From Taeniopygia guttata (Eukaryota > Chordata > Aves > Passeriformes > Estrildidae): a DNA stretch of 64,000 bases. Position 1 is the first letter of the stretch; the number at the start of each line of letters is the position of its first letter. This document shows, in pieces, positions 27,495 through 36,370 of the stretch. A program made the position numbers and the translations under genes. The notes beneath the pieces were generated by a model that worked only from the letters and a program-made list of their open reading frames with translations, did no database searches and had not been told where the DNA came from. The DNA is taken from assembly GCF_048771995.1 (NCBI RefSeq), contig NC_133032.1:24949501-25013500 (forward strand). Direction: 5' to 3'.

Positions 27495-28531
27495 ATGTTT
27501 TAATCACAGCATTTTCTATCCTTGTAAGATCCTTGGCTCTGACTGTAAAGCTCTTGTGCAGAGCTCAAGCAGGGAGAAAAGATAATAGTACAATGCTCCA
27601 GTTAATCCAGGAGCTAATCAGGGATTGTTTAGCCCTTGGCACAAACTGAGATAATCTCTGTGCAGCTCTCACCTGTGCCCTTTTCCAATCCTTGACAACA
27701 GTTTGTTGCAGCATATCCAAATTCAGGTAATATTTTAGGAGGACCACTTGGAGTTTTTCCCTCTCTGTTACCCCTGCATTTAGGAAGGTTAGGAAAGGGT
27801 ATTACAGCATGGGTTTCTTCAAAACACTTTTATTCCAGGAAATGATGACTAAGAACAACACAAAGCCTCCCATTCCATCAGATATTCAAGACAAAATTGA
27901 TCTATGTTGGACCATCTTAAAAGGATAAATTCACAGCTTCCAAGTCTTATCTGGAAGCATATACAACATAGTCACAAAAGATATCTACTATTCAACTTTT
28001 ACCGTTTAGTTAGACTTTAGTTAAAGGCTCTGGTCACTCTAAGCAACAATTTTACTTTAGTGCTAGAAGGGTTACATGTTTTACATTTCATTAAAATTAT
28101 TAGGCCACGATGAGTGAGAATAGATATGATTGCTGAGAATATAATCATGCTAAGGATTTAGATTTCAGAAAAATTTTGAATTTTGTCTATACTACTGCCA
28201 AGACCTAATGAGAAGAGGAAACAGACACAGCAAACAGAGACATTTCTGGTTTACCAGAGCTTTTTAAACTAAGCACCACACTGAAAAACTATAGTCTTTG
28301 TATTACAAATAAAGGATTTCAGGACTGTTGACTTCTTCTCTTAGTGTTGTCATGCTGTCAAAATCTGTACTGCCCTGGAGATATATACTAAACACCCAAG
28401 TGAAATCTGTGATTCTATAGTGCTTTTCTGTTTCAACTTCCTTCCCTAATTTTGATTTCACACATTTCATGCTGTGTGTGCAACCTGCCATTATGTATCT
28501 GTGGTTTCTGTCATTACATATCCTTCTTTAA
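27495..28531. other. Gene-free sequence
   Basis: Nothing recognisable is seen between the A-rich tract and the less AT-rich island that follows. Frames are short and unremarkable. Confidence 0.55.
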
Positions 28532-29201
28532 TTAATGTCTATGGCCATGGTGAGATCCATTCCCAATGTCAGCTTTTGTCTGACTGCCATGTGCATTGAC
28601 CTTGTTGACCTCACCTACATTTCCTTTCCAGCTCTCAAATGCCAGAATACTCATAACAGGCTGGAGCCTTGGAAGTTCAGGGACATCTGTTTTCACAATT
28701 TTAGCTATCTTGGTTCCACCAGAACTAGAAAGTGGTATTTCCCTCTTGCATGTGTCAGCTGTTGGATCCTTGCAGAGCTTGGTGAAGCCGTGCTGAGTGC
28801 AAGGCTGGTGCAGCTCGAACCCTGAGATTGAGCACAGCTCGTGCTGCTGGTGCTTGCAGAGCTCCATCGATCCCCCAGCCCCCTCCCACCCGCCCCGTGG
28901 TGCAATCAGCATCCATCAGATCAGTGCAAACAGAGCCTGTGTCAGCCTGGGCTGTGTTCCCTCTGCTAGGAATATTCTGCTTCTTGTATCTCATCATGAG
29001 TCTCCACATCTGATTTCTGCTGGCACCCTGCCCTCGTGGCCAGGGGGGAGCTCCTGCCCTGCCATCCAGGAAGAGCTCAGCCAAGTCCTCGATCTGGCAC
29101 ATCCAACCTCCTCATTGTCTGCCACTAAATCCTCAAAAGGGCAGCACTTTGAACTGGGATATTACAGAGACACTTATCTTTATTTCACGAACCTTAGCTA
29201 A
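28532..29201 (-). other. Less AT-rich island with overlapping open frames, product unrecognised
   Basis: This stretch is noticeably richer in G and C than its surroundings. It is open in several frames at once: minus 28532-28912 (126 codons) and 28755-29102 (115 codons), plus 28535-28825 (96) and 28797-29201 (134). The minus-strand translations look the more protein-like, with charged stretches such as CQIEDLAELFLDGRAG and SSSGGTKIAKIVKTDVPEL, but I cannot assign them to a family. The two minus frames abut and overlap with a frame change, which would fit a decayed coding sequence. Alternatives are an unrecognised repeat or a simple composition effect. The strand given is only a preference. 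Confidence 0.25.
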
Positions 29202-30106
29202 ATTTCTTGTTTGAGCTGGCCTTTAAAATACTTGCTGGAATATAGCACAACTTAATTGTTACTAAAAAACCCCTCAAAAGCTTCAGAAAGATCTAACTAC
29301 CTAAGTTCTATGGCTTTTAGGTGACTCAAGAAATCCATTCTTCCTAGTACATAAAGAAACCATTTTAGTTAAAGTAATGCTAATTAGTATGTCAAACATT
29401 ATTCCCTTGTCTCTGCCTTGGTTTTCTTACAAACATTAAGTTTAATCTTTTGACCCAGTTTCGTAAAATATCCCATGAAAATCATGCAGGCTAATTTGTG
29501 GTGTGAGTTCTGTATTGCAGAGAAAATAGTACCATCAATAGGACCTACCTGTGGGACATTGAGTTGACCAAGAGAAGGTGAACCAGCCCAAGTCAGAAAC
29601 AGGGTAAGTTGAAGCGTCTGTGGCAGACAATAGCAAGATTATGTTTGTGAAAATGCCAACACAGCCTAGACAATACAGAAACTCCAAGATCCTTCCACTA
29701 CAAGAACTGTCAAAATGGACTGCTTACACAAGTTATTGAACTTTGTAGCTGTTATCAAGTTGATAATGTTTTTCAGTTTATAGTTACGTTCCTAGGAATA
29801 TTTCAACAGTTAAAAAGTATATTTATCTGAGAGTCTTTTATTAGCCTTTGCTATTTCTTTTGCATATGTCTTTTATTTTACCAATTTTTAGGAAGGAACC
29901 GAAATTATACACAGTAATCCATAACCAACAAATGACACTAACACCCCAGTTTCTGATGCTTCATTGGGTGTTTTAAGATTGAATACAAGGCCTCTGCTCT
30001 GTACAATTTTAAGTTCCTGTTTACAGATTTTTAGCATAAAATCCTTCTATTTTGTTCATTAACCAGGACTCTCTCTCTTTTTTCTAAACAAGAAAAAGGG
30101 AAAGGT
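29202..30106. other. Gene-free sequence left of the retroviral cluster
   Basis: No gene or recognisable element. It ends where the pyrimidine-rich U3-like sequence of the plus-strand provirus begins; that boundary is approximate. Confidence 0.5.
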
Positions 30107-30400
30107 TGTGGTGTGATTTCTTTTTTATTATTGTTTTCAATAGTTGGTTTTGTAACCGTCCCTCCCCTGAGGCATTGGTTTAGCCCTTGCTGTCAGTCCT
30201 CCCTCATACCTACCCCTTGTTGCAGAGAATTCCTTGTCATTTATGTATCCCTTGCTGCCCCATTGGTTTAGTTAAAACTGTTCCCCTCCCCTGGAATCCC
30301 CTATTGGTTTAAACATTGTGATCCCTGCCCTGTGTTTATCCCCTGCCACCCTGCTATTGGTTCCGAGTCCCCAGCTGCAGCCTGGTCCTGCAAACGCTCC
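30107..30400 (+). mobile_element. 5' LTR remnant (mainly U3)
   Basis: This is a pyrimidine-rich stretch with repeated CCCCT and ATTGGTT motifs (inverted CCAAT boxes near 30172, 30261, 30303 and 30354), the style of an avian ERVK U3. Its opening resembles the opening of the minus-strand LTR at 33577-34232, suggesting related families. No convincing TATA, polyadenylation signal, U5 or primer binding site follows before gag-like sequence starts, so the LTR appears truncated by the same deletion that removed most of gag. Both limits are approximate. Confidence 0.5.
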
Positions 30401-30635
30401 TTACACTGAACTTAGAGAAATCTGTCAAAATTTCCAAAGATTTTGGCTGATATTCCCCATATTTCAAAAATCTCTTACAAGTAACCTTCTCTACTTGTTC
30501 CCCATGACCTCTGGCAGATTATGTCTTTCCTTCTATCACCTACAGAGCTACTTCTGTGGGAATCAATTTGGAAAAAACAATTAAAAACATTAGTACAAAA
30601 TTATCAACATTAGCCCAAAACAAACAGGACAGAGA

Positions 30636-30741
30636 TGCTGTAAGTGTAATGAACTTGGTCCCAAGGCAGAATGTGACAAGGACTTCGTGCAGCTCCTCCT
30701 CCACTATGTGCCCAGACTGTAAAGAACATTTTAAACACTGT
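30636..30741 (+). pseudogene. gag: gag nucleocapsid fragment (two degenerate zinc knuckles)
   Basis: Frame at 30636-30674 reads CCKCNELGPKAEC, a C-x2-C-x4-(H) pattern in which the histidine position is proline and the last spacing is one short. A second motif, CPDCKEHFKHC at 30709-30741, lies in a different frame. Two knuckles separated by roughly a dozen residues match betaretroviral nucleocapsid, which binds and packages genomic RNA. The frame change between them, the lost histidine and the shortened spacing show the gene is dead. Individually each motif is weak; the order relative to the downstream dUTPase-like segment is the main support. Confidence 0.5.
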
Positions 30742-30987
30742 CTGCACTTTCAGCATTTCCAGCAGGTCCAGCATCAGCCCTCTCAACAGCAGCACCAGGG
30801 AAACTTCCCGTGGACCCCAGGGTGGCACTGCGCAGAGACACCAAATGCCAAGCCATTCCATACCCCTTTCCCCGCCATCCTAGAAAGCCAGAGCACCAAG
30901 AGACCATCTGTGACATCTGGAGGAACAGCTGCAACTCTCTGAGCTCTACCAATACATTCAGGCAGGGACACGACGCACCCTGGTAAG

Positions 30988-31242
30988 CGTCCATTCCATA
31001 TCCAGCTGGAGGATAAGAAGATCTACAAAATTCCTACTGGTAAATTTGGACCCTCCGATGAACCAAGGAACATTTTAATCATAGGGGACTCTAGTATTGG
31101 ACTAGACCATCTGGAAGTATTGCCAGAAATCCAAACTGTGGGGCCAAGGGATGAAATTACTGTGACTGTCTCATGTGTACACCCATCACCCAAGCTTTCC
31201 TCCTACCCACCAGGACTGACATTTTACCAGAAAAACCTATAG
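30988..31242 (+). pseudogene. pro: pro-region dUTPase-like fragment
   Basis: An 85-codon stretch stays open to a TAG at 31240-31242. It contains KIPTGKFGP followed by NILIIGDSSIGLDHLEVLP, which matches the family's conserved turn and the motif normally read as G-R-S-S followed by a G-L...V-L-P strand. Retroviral dUTPases hydrolyse dUTP to keep uracil out of viral DNA, and in betaretroviruses they are fused upstream of protease in the pro frame. The arginine of the G-R-S-S motif is aspartate here, and the N-terminal part is not clearly present. No protease active-site triad is visible downstream, consistent with a deletion beginning soon after. Non-functional. Confidence 0.6.
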
Positions 31243-31289
31243 TCTTGTGGGCTGAGACTGTAGGTTCAGACAGAGCTCAACTCACTGAG

Positions 31290-31484
31290 AAACCGCCTGT
31301 GCTGATCAAAGACCCAGAATCCAAACAAATAGTAGGTCCATTTCCATTAGTAACGTGGGCAAGAGGCTATGCTTGCGTGTCCACAGAATCTGGCCCCAGG
31401 TAGATCCCCGGCAAGAACATCAAGCCGTTCATCCAATCACTAAGTGTAACTCTGAGAGACACTTCCCCAGAACCTCAGAAGCAA
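31290..31484 (+). pseudogene. pol: pol integrase C-terminal fragment
   Basis: The frame reads VLIKDPESKQIVGPFPLVTW and then ARGYACVSTESGPR before a TAG at 31401-31403, and remains recognisable to a TAA near 31482-31484. The pattern of a DPE-type turn, a W-x-R-G-Y-A-x-V-S-T core and a following basic tail is the DNA-binding C-terminal domain of ERVK/betaretroviral integrase. The in-frame amber codon interrupts the domain. The upstream catalytic core (D,D-35-E) and all reverse transcriptase are absent: dUTPase-like sequence lies only about 50 bases away. It cannot be functional. Confidence 0.75.
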
Positions 31485-31713
31485 TAAAGAGACCAAACTC
31501 GGGCAGCGTGGAGGAGGAGAAAGAAAAATACTAAAAATAAAAGTCCCTTACAGAAGAAGATGACTCACTGCTGCTCCTGAAAACAAAAGACTCTGTTGAA
31601 TTTTGTTCACTCATTGCTCACACTGTTACCCCCTCTGTGAGTGGCCTTAGATAGCTTCCCTGGGCAGTTGCTGTCAGGGTGCCTGTGGCACCAAGAGCAT
31701 CTCCACTCCGGCC
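31485..31713. other. Junction sequence between the two retroviral units
   Basis: This sequence lies between the plus-strand integrase fragment and the left end of the minus-strand LTR. It could be an envelope remnant of the plus-strand provirus, flanking DNA of the minus-strand unit, or both. I cannot assign it. The LTR end is taken at TGTGTCAGG (31714). Confidence 0.4.
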
Positions 31714-32162
31714 TGTGTCAGGAACTCCCCAGCCCACCAGACAATGTAATAAAAGCCAGAAGAACGAGAGGGCTCTGGGTAAAATCCAGCAAGGTTTACT
31801 AAGGAGAAATCTGAGGGTCCAGGCAGGGCAGGAGTGGGTAGAATCCAAGGAGGCAGCGTAGAAGCTCTGCTGAAGGGAACCGGAGGCAAAGAGCCAGGAC
31901 CAGGGCAGGGGTTAAGGTATATAACTGAGGGGAGGTGGAAAGAGTCAGGATACAAATCATCCAATGGGGAGAGGAGTCAGGGGAGGGGTTGGAGTGGGGT
32001 GACTTGACCTGTACCCCATGGGGAAGCAAGCAAAGAGTGGCTTTCCAGGGAAGACTAATGGGAGAACAGGGGATACAGTATTTTCTAGAACCAGGGAGTG
32101 AACGCCTGGTGACCGGCAACCATACATTTGCCTGAAAAAGCAAGGAATAATGGGAAGTTGCA
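31714..32162 (-). mobile_element. Minus-strand LTR, 3' of the PWWP3A copy
   Basis: On the minus strand this 449-bp segment starts TGCAACTTCC (at 32162) and ends GACACA (at 31714), the TG...CA of an LTR. It has a TATATA box (31918-31923), an AGTAAA hexamer (complement at 31795-31800) about 120 bases downstream, and roughly 80 bases of U5-like sequence. The upstream part is pyrimidine-rich with ATTGG/CATTAG boxes, as in avian ERVK U3. The retrocopy's stop codon lies 12 bases before its start. Its R and U5 regions differ from those of the LTR at 33577-34232, so the two are not simply the paired LTRs of one young provirus. No target-site duplication was found. Confidence 0.6.
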
Positions 32163-32174
32163 CCAACCTCTGTG

Positions 32175-33576
32175 TTAAATGATGTTGCTTTCTGCTGGCT
32201 CCGGCCCCATCTTGAGCTTTTTTCTTCCCAGGACTTGCTCCTCAAGCAGCTCTTTCTTTTGCTCACAGGTAGTCCTTTAATATACTGCTCTTTTGCCTTC
32301 TCATAATCAATGTCATCCACAGCAGCAACGGCACAGATGATAGCTTTAGGTAAAAAGCGCATTTGAGATGAATCTGATGCCATCCCCCAGGATCTGGTGT
32401 ACGTTCTTGGTGTCCACCTCCTTGTACACCTCCTTCAGGAACCCAAGCACCAGGTCCAGCTGTTCTTCATCCTCCAAATAAGCCTCCACACAGGTCATGT
32501 ACCAGCTGGAACTCAGGAATTTCTTCAGCCAGTGGGATTGTTTCCCACTTTTCAAGATCCCCAGGAGATGCTCTTCAGCCCCTTTGGTCTTCACTATGAA
32601 CTCCACCAGCTTCCTGTTCTCCCTATCCCTGGCAGCTCTGATCCTGTCAGGAAGAAGCCTCCTGGTGGGTTTCTGAGGGAAGTGTCTGAGGAAGACTGTC
32701 CATCACCTTCCTCCTTTGTGTTTGGGAATGCCATCTGCACCACACTCTGGTATCCCTCCTTCCTCACTGGGTAGCTGACATCAGCAGCAAAATACTCCAG
32801 GAAGGACCTGGTGAAAGAATGACAGCCCAGTCAGATCCGATAGTCCAGGATCAGCTGGAGGCACCACTTGGTTTCCCTGGAATAGTTCTCCTTGGCCCAT
32901 TCTATGATCTCCTGCTTCTCCTCACAGTCAAAGTGCTTCAGGCTCTTAGAGACACTGAGAAATCTTTTTTCTTATCATTTGCGGTGCCATCTATGAAGAG
33001 CACACAGGCCCTCCAGTGCTTCTTCTTCACTGCTTTCACCACAGCTGGCCAGTATGGACACCGCCGCAACTTGCACCACACCAACATCCTTTCCTCAAAG
33101 AATTTGGGTCCTCAATGGGGCAGAACACTTGGGACATTTTCCTCCTCTTCATCTGCCAGAGGTGAGAGTGTAGGGAGGCTCTCTGAGGAAACTCTTCTGG
33201 AAGACATCCCAGAGGGTTCCAGCCTTTCATCTTCCCCAGAGTCAGGGGCTTTATTCCCAGCCAGGTGTGAGGTGTCCTGGTTTTCCTCCTCCTGAGGCTG
33301 AGGGAAGGTACCAGAAGGCCCAGGCGAGGATCCAGGGTGGTTCCTCTTTGCAGCCTTGGGTTCTGACTTTTTAGAGCAAGAGCGCAACAAGAAGCCGTGG
33401 GAGGGGGTGGGTTGGGCAGATTTCTCCCAGGAAAATTTGGGATTTGGTCCTTCAGCAGTGCTGCTATGCCCACCTGAAGTCAAGTCAATTGGACTTGACC
33501 CGACCAGCTCTGGCACGGTTGGCTGCAGGGGACACTCCCTGTATATCCAGGAGATTTGGGGAGCAGCTAGGGTTTT
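32175..33576 (-). pseudogene. PWWP3A: PWWP3A (MUM1/EXPAND1) retropseudogene between LTRs
   Basis: Reading down the minus strand: a low-complexity charged region (33112-33576, with a 156-codon open frame, DEEEENVPSV near its end); a PWWP domain with MLVWCKLRRCPYWPAVVKAV then HWRACVLFIDGT (about 33100-32950); KSLKHFDCEEKQEIIEWAKE; FLEYFAADVSYPVRKEG; RAARDRENRKLVEFIVKTKG; and the helical C-terminus ending PKAIICAVAAVDDIDYEKAK and KELLEEQVLG, with a TAA at 32175-32177. This order matches PWWP3A, a nucleosome-binding DNA-damage-response protein. The parent gene is multi-exon; here no introns remain, so it came from mRNA. Lesions: TGA at 33112-33114 and 32831-32833 (both plausible CGA-to-TGA changes) and frameshifts near 32946, 32670, 32350 and 32270. 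No poly(A) or 3' UTR follows. PWWP3B is the alternative parent. Confidence 0.8.
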
Positions 33577-33657
33577 TGCCAACCCTGGGACAGAGGAGAG
33601 GCAACATCTGGGGAGGAGAATAAGAGGCTGACTCAGGACTGGCGTAACAGTCCAAGG

Positions 33658-33745
33658 TTTATTCCGGAGCTCTGGGGAGCTCTGCTCCTCAGGAAAATCA
33701 GCAGCCTGGGAAAGCGAGCTCCGGGCTCTCGCAACAGTTTATAAA
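33658..33745 (-). promoter_or_regulatory. LTR core promoter and polyadenylation signal
   Basis: TTTATAAA at 33738-33745 is a good TATA box for minus-strand transcription. AATAAA lies at 33663-33658 on the same strand. The interval between them would hold the transcription start and a short R region of about 50-60 bases. This would have driven transcription leftwards into the PWWP3A copy. Confidence 0.5.
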
Positions 33746-34044
33746 CAGGGATGGAAGGAAACGGGGAAGGGATCACCCACCACCCAATGAGGGGATTTGG
33801 GGGAGTGGAAGGTCCCCATCTTCCACTCTGACCCCACCAACAGACAGGTACACAGACCAATAGGGGAAGATTAAGGAAGGGACCCCTGGCCCTTGCGCAA
33901 TCACTTGATGCCCGGGGTAGAAGGTTCTGGAAGAGTGGGGTGGGGAGCTGAGTGATAGACAAGGCACCAGGGATGGGACAGGGGAATAACTTTGCACTTT
34001 TGGGTGATGGATATTGAGGGAAGAGGTGGGAAAACTTAAGGCAA

Positions 34045-34226
34045 ACCATTGGGGAAAAATGGGGGGTAAAGGGACAAACCATTAGAACAGGTACATAAAA
34101 CCATGAAAACACAATAAAAAAAAAAAAGAGGCTGGAAAACGGGGCAGACCATTGTGGGGAAATGGGGGTACAAGAAGGAACCATTACAAAACTGGTACAG
34201 AATCTTAAAACCTTAAAAACACAATA
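34045..34226 (-). repeat. Imperfect tandem duplication within the LTR U3
   Basis: Unit one (34148-34226) and unit two (34045-34116) both run, on the plus strand, from ACCATT plus a G-rich stretch, through a second ACCATT and GGTACA, to AAAACACAATA. The offset is about 103 bases, with an A-rich spacer of roughly 30 bases. Duplicated U3 segments commonly act as enhancers in retroviral LTRs. Their divergence from each other shows the duplication is old. Confidence 0.7.
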
Positions 34227-36327
34227 CAACACCTTAGGATTGTGGAGTGATAAAATCCCAGAAGTTCTGTAGCTATACAAGTTTTATGGGCTAAGATTGA
34301 GGAACTTTGAAACCAAGATGTGGATAGCAGGAACAGAGGTAAATTTACAAGCAGAATTATTCTGAGCTGTGGCTGTAACCTGCCTGACCTGAACAGCAAG
34401 ATGAATTTTACTTGAATTACACAAGCACAGGAGCACACATGCTACCAGTTCCTTCCAGAGTAATCCCTGACACCAACACACCCTGGCACATGAATCCCAG
34501 GCTGTTTGGTGAGGTACAAAGTAAATACAGCTGTCAGCTGTAAAGACAGTATTTTCTTGTGCTACCAGCAATTCTCTCTGGAAACTCTTCATGTAAATCT
34601 AGTGGTAGGAATCTGCTATTTACTAAATTCCAAAATATGCTACGAAAACAACAGCCTGTCTATGATAAAAACCTCAAAATGCAAAACTGTGAGGACATCT
34701 CCAGAAAGAGGAACTTTATTTTCCATATTTTATAATACTTTAACACAGGTGTTTTCAACAAGTCCTTAAGAAGTGACAGTATGATTTTGCAAAACTTTTG
34801 CAAGACAGGTTGGGTATTTCTCTGGTCAATGATGTTACTTTGGAAATAATTTTAGTTATAAATGTTGCTATTGTATATATAATTTCATTTGTTTTAAAAT
34901 GTAATGTTATATATTAAATAAGACATATAAGCTAAATATGCTAAATAGTCTAACAAGGAATTTGCATGCATGCAAAATTAAATTTATTACTGCAGTGTAA
35001 TTTTTAATTTAACAAGCAATGTCTACAAAAAAGAGTGACATCTATTGACAAGTTCCACATATCCATAGCGGCAGCATCTGTCTTGGTCATCTATGTTGAT
35101 CTAATGATCTAAGAAGGCACATTGGTCTTTTACAGTACACATTCTTAAAAATTATACATCTCTAATTTTAAACAGCTTGGATCCTTTATAAACAGAGACC
35201 AGTATGTTACTAAATGTGAACAAAAAATTCCCATACTGTAAAGACACAATTTTTCCAGATTGCAGGAAACCCCTTTTCCCATAATACTTTCAGATGAAAA
35301 GAAGATTTGGTGAAGGTCAGGCTAAGGCTAGGACTGATCACAACATTCTAAGTCAAATTTGGGGGTAGGGGTCTGCTATCATTGTCCGTCCCACTGGTGC
35401 ATGGATTACATTTGACTCCTCACACCATCCACCTTGTTTTCAGCAGGCACAGATGTCAGAGGGGAAGAAATGAAAAGTAGAGCACAATGAAAGTAAGGTG
35501 GCTTTCCAAAAGAAGTAAACTGTCAAAGGTATTAACTTTTCCTAACATTGCCTCTCCAAATTAGCAGCTGTGTATGGTTGCTGTAGGGACAGTGTGCAAT
35601 CAGGAACCCAGGAGACAGTGACTGTCTAGTCCCCAAGAGCCCAGAGGTGCCACAGTCAGGTGGGAGAATGGGGGCACAAAATTCCTTGACAAAGACACGT
35701 GCTGTGTCAGTGTTGGCAAGGAGCTGTGTTAGAACATTTCTCACGAGCTGGGAGTTACACACCTCACTGTGCCAGGACCAGAGCACTCAGTGTTCGGGGG
35801 ACACCTCACAGGGATGTGTAACACCGCTTAATTCCTGTCAAACCTACATCTATGATGTTAAAACAACAAGGGCTTCAGAAAGGACTATTGCTAAATTAAC
35901 TTTTAAGAAATGCAACAAAGTTCCTACAGAAAATACTGGACTAATTTTTGAATGAGTCATGACAGTCTGCTGAGGAACTAAAACATATTTTGTTTTCACA
36001 ACAGCACCTAGATACCATCCTGATTCTTAAACAGTCAGGGCACATGTTTGGATGAAGAGCAATCATAGTTGCATAGGGTATAGTAGTGTTTTCTGAGAAA
36101 AGAGAAATACCTTTTTTTTCCCTTCATTCTAATGTTCTTCAAGAATGACTCTCCTTCCAACAGCTTGATTTCAACAAAAAAGGTACTTTTTCTTTGGCTT
36201 GTTGGGCTCCCCCAGACCCCAGAAGGAAGGTAAGTCTACCTCTTTTTGAGTCATTAAATCTTTGTTTGAAATTTTTCTAATGGCCATGGCAAAGCTAAAA
36301 ATGGATTAGGTTATTTACCCCTTATTT

Positions 36328-36329
<2 letters not shown>

Positions 36330-36361
<32 letters not shown>

Positions 36362-36370
36362 AAAAAAAAA
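36330..36370. repeat. Poly(A) tract, A30-G-A10
   Basis: This is the longest homopolymer in the window, broken by a single G at 36360. No AATAAA lies in the 40 bases upstream and no retrocopied coding sequence adjoins it, so I call it simple-sequence DNA rather than a retrocopy tail. Confidence 0.85.

Larger units (their letters stand above)
30107..31484 (+). mobile_element. Internally deleted betaretrovirus-like (ERVK-type) provirus remnant
   Basis: Reading left to right on the plus strand there is a U3-like segment, a decayed nucleocapsid with two zinc-knuckle-like motifs, a dUTPase-like segment, and then the C-terminal end of integrase. This order (gag, pro with dUTPase, pol) is that of betaretroviruses and their ERVK relatives. 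Most of gag, all of reverse transcriptase and RNase H, and the catalytic core of integrase are missing, and no envelope gene or matching 3' LTR is recognisable. Remaining segments are separated by frameshifts and stops. The remnant is non-functional. Its left edge is estimated from the start of U3-like sequence, and its right edge from the end of integrase similarity. Confidence 0.75.
33577..34232 (-). mobile_element. Minus-strand LTR, 5' of the PWWP3A copy
   Basis: On the minus strand the segment opens TGTTGTATTGTG at 34232. It has a long pyrimidine-rich U3 with several ATGG/ATTGG boxes, a TTTATAAA box (33738-33745) and an AATAAA (complement at 33658-33663) about 80 bases downstream. The U5-like end is placed at 33577 (plus strand TGCCAACCC), but a recognisable primer binding site does not follow, so that limit is uncertain. 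A tandem imperfect repeat lies in U3. A 215-codon open frame (33633-34280, minus) covers the LTR; I attribute it to the strand's shortage of purine-containing stop codons. Confidence 0.65.

Noticed and set aside
27163..27649. 140- and 86-codon frames
   Set aside because: Both cross the A-rich tract at 27411-27494, which suppresses stops and yields Lys/Asn/Thr repeats.
28810..28835. tRNA T-arm-like GGTTCGA on the minus strand
   Set aside because: The flanking bases do not form a T-stem, and no acceptor, D or anticodon stems can be drawn.
36330..36370. Retrocopy poly(A) tail
   Set aside because: No AATAAA close upstream and no coding or UTR-like sequence adjoining.
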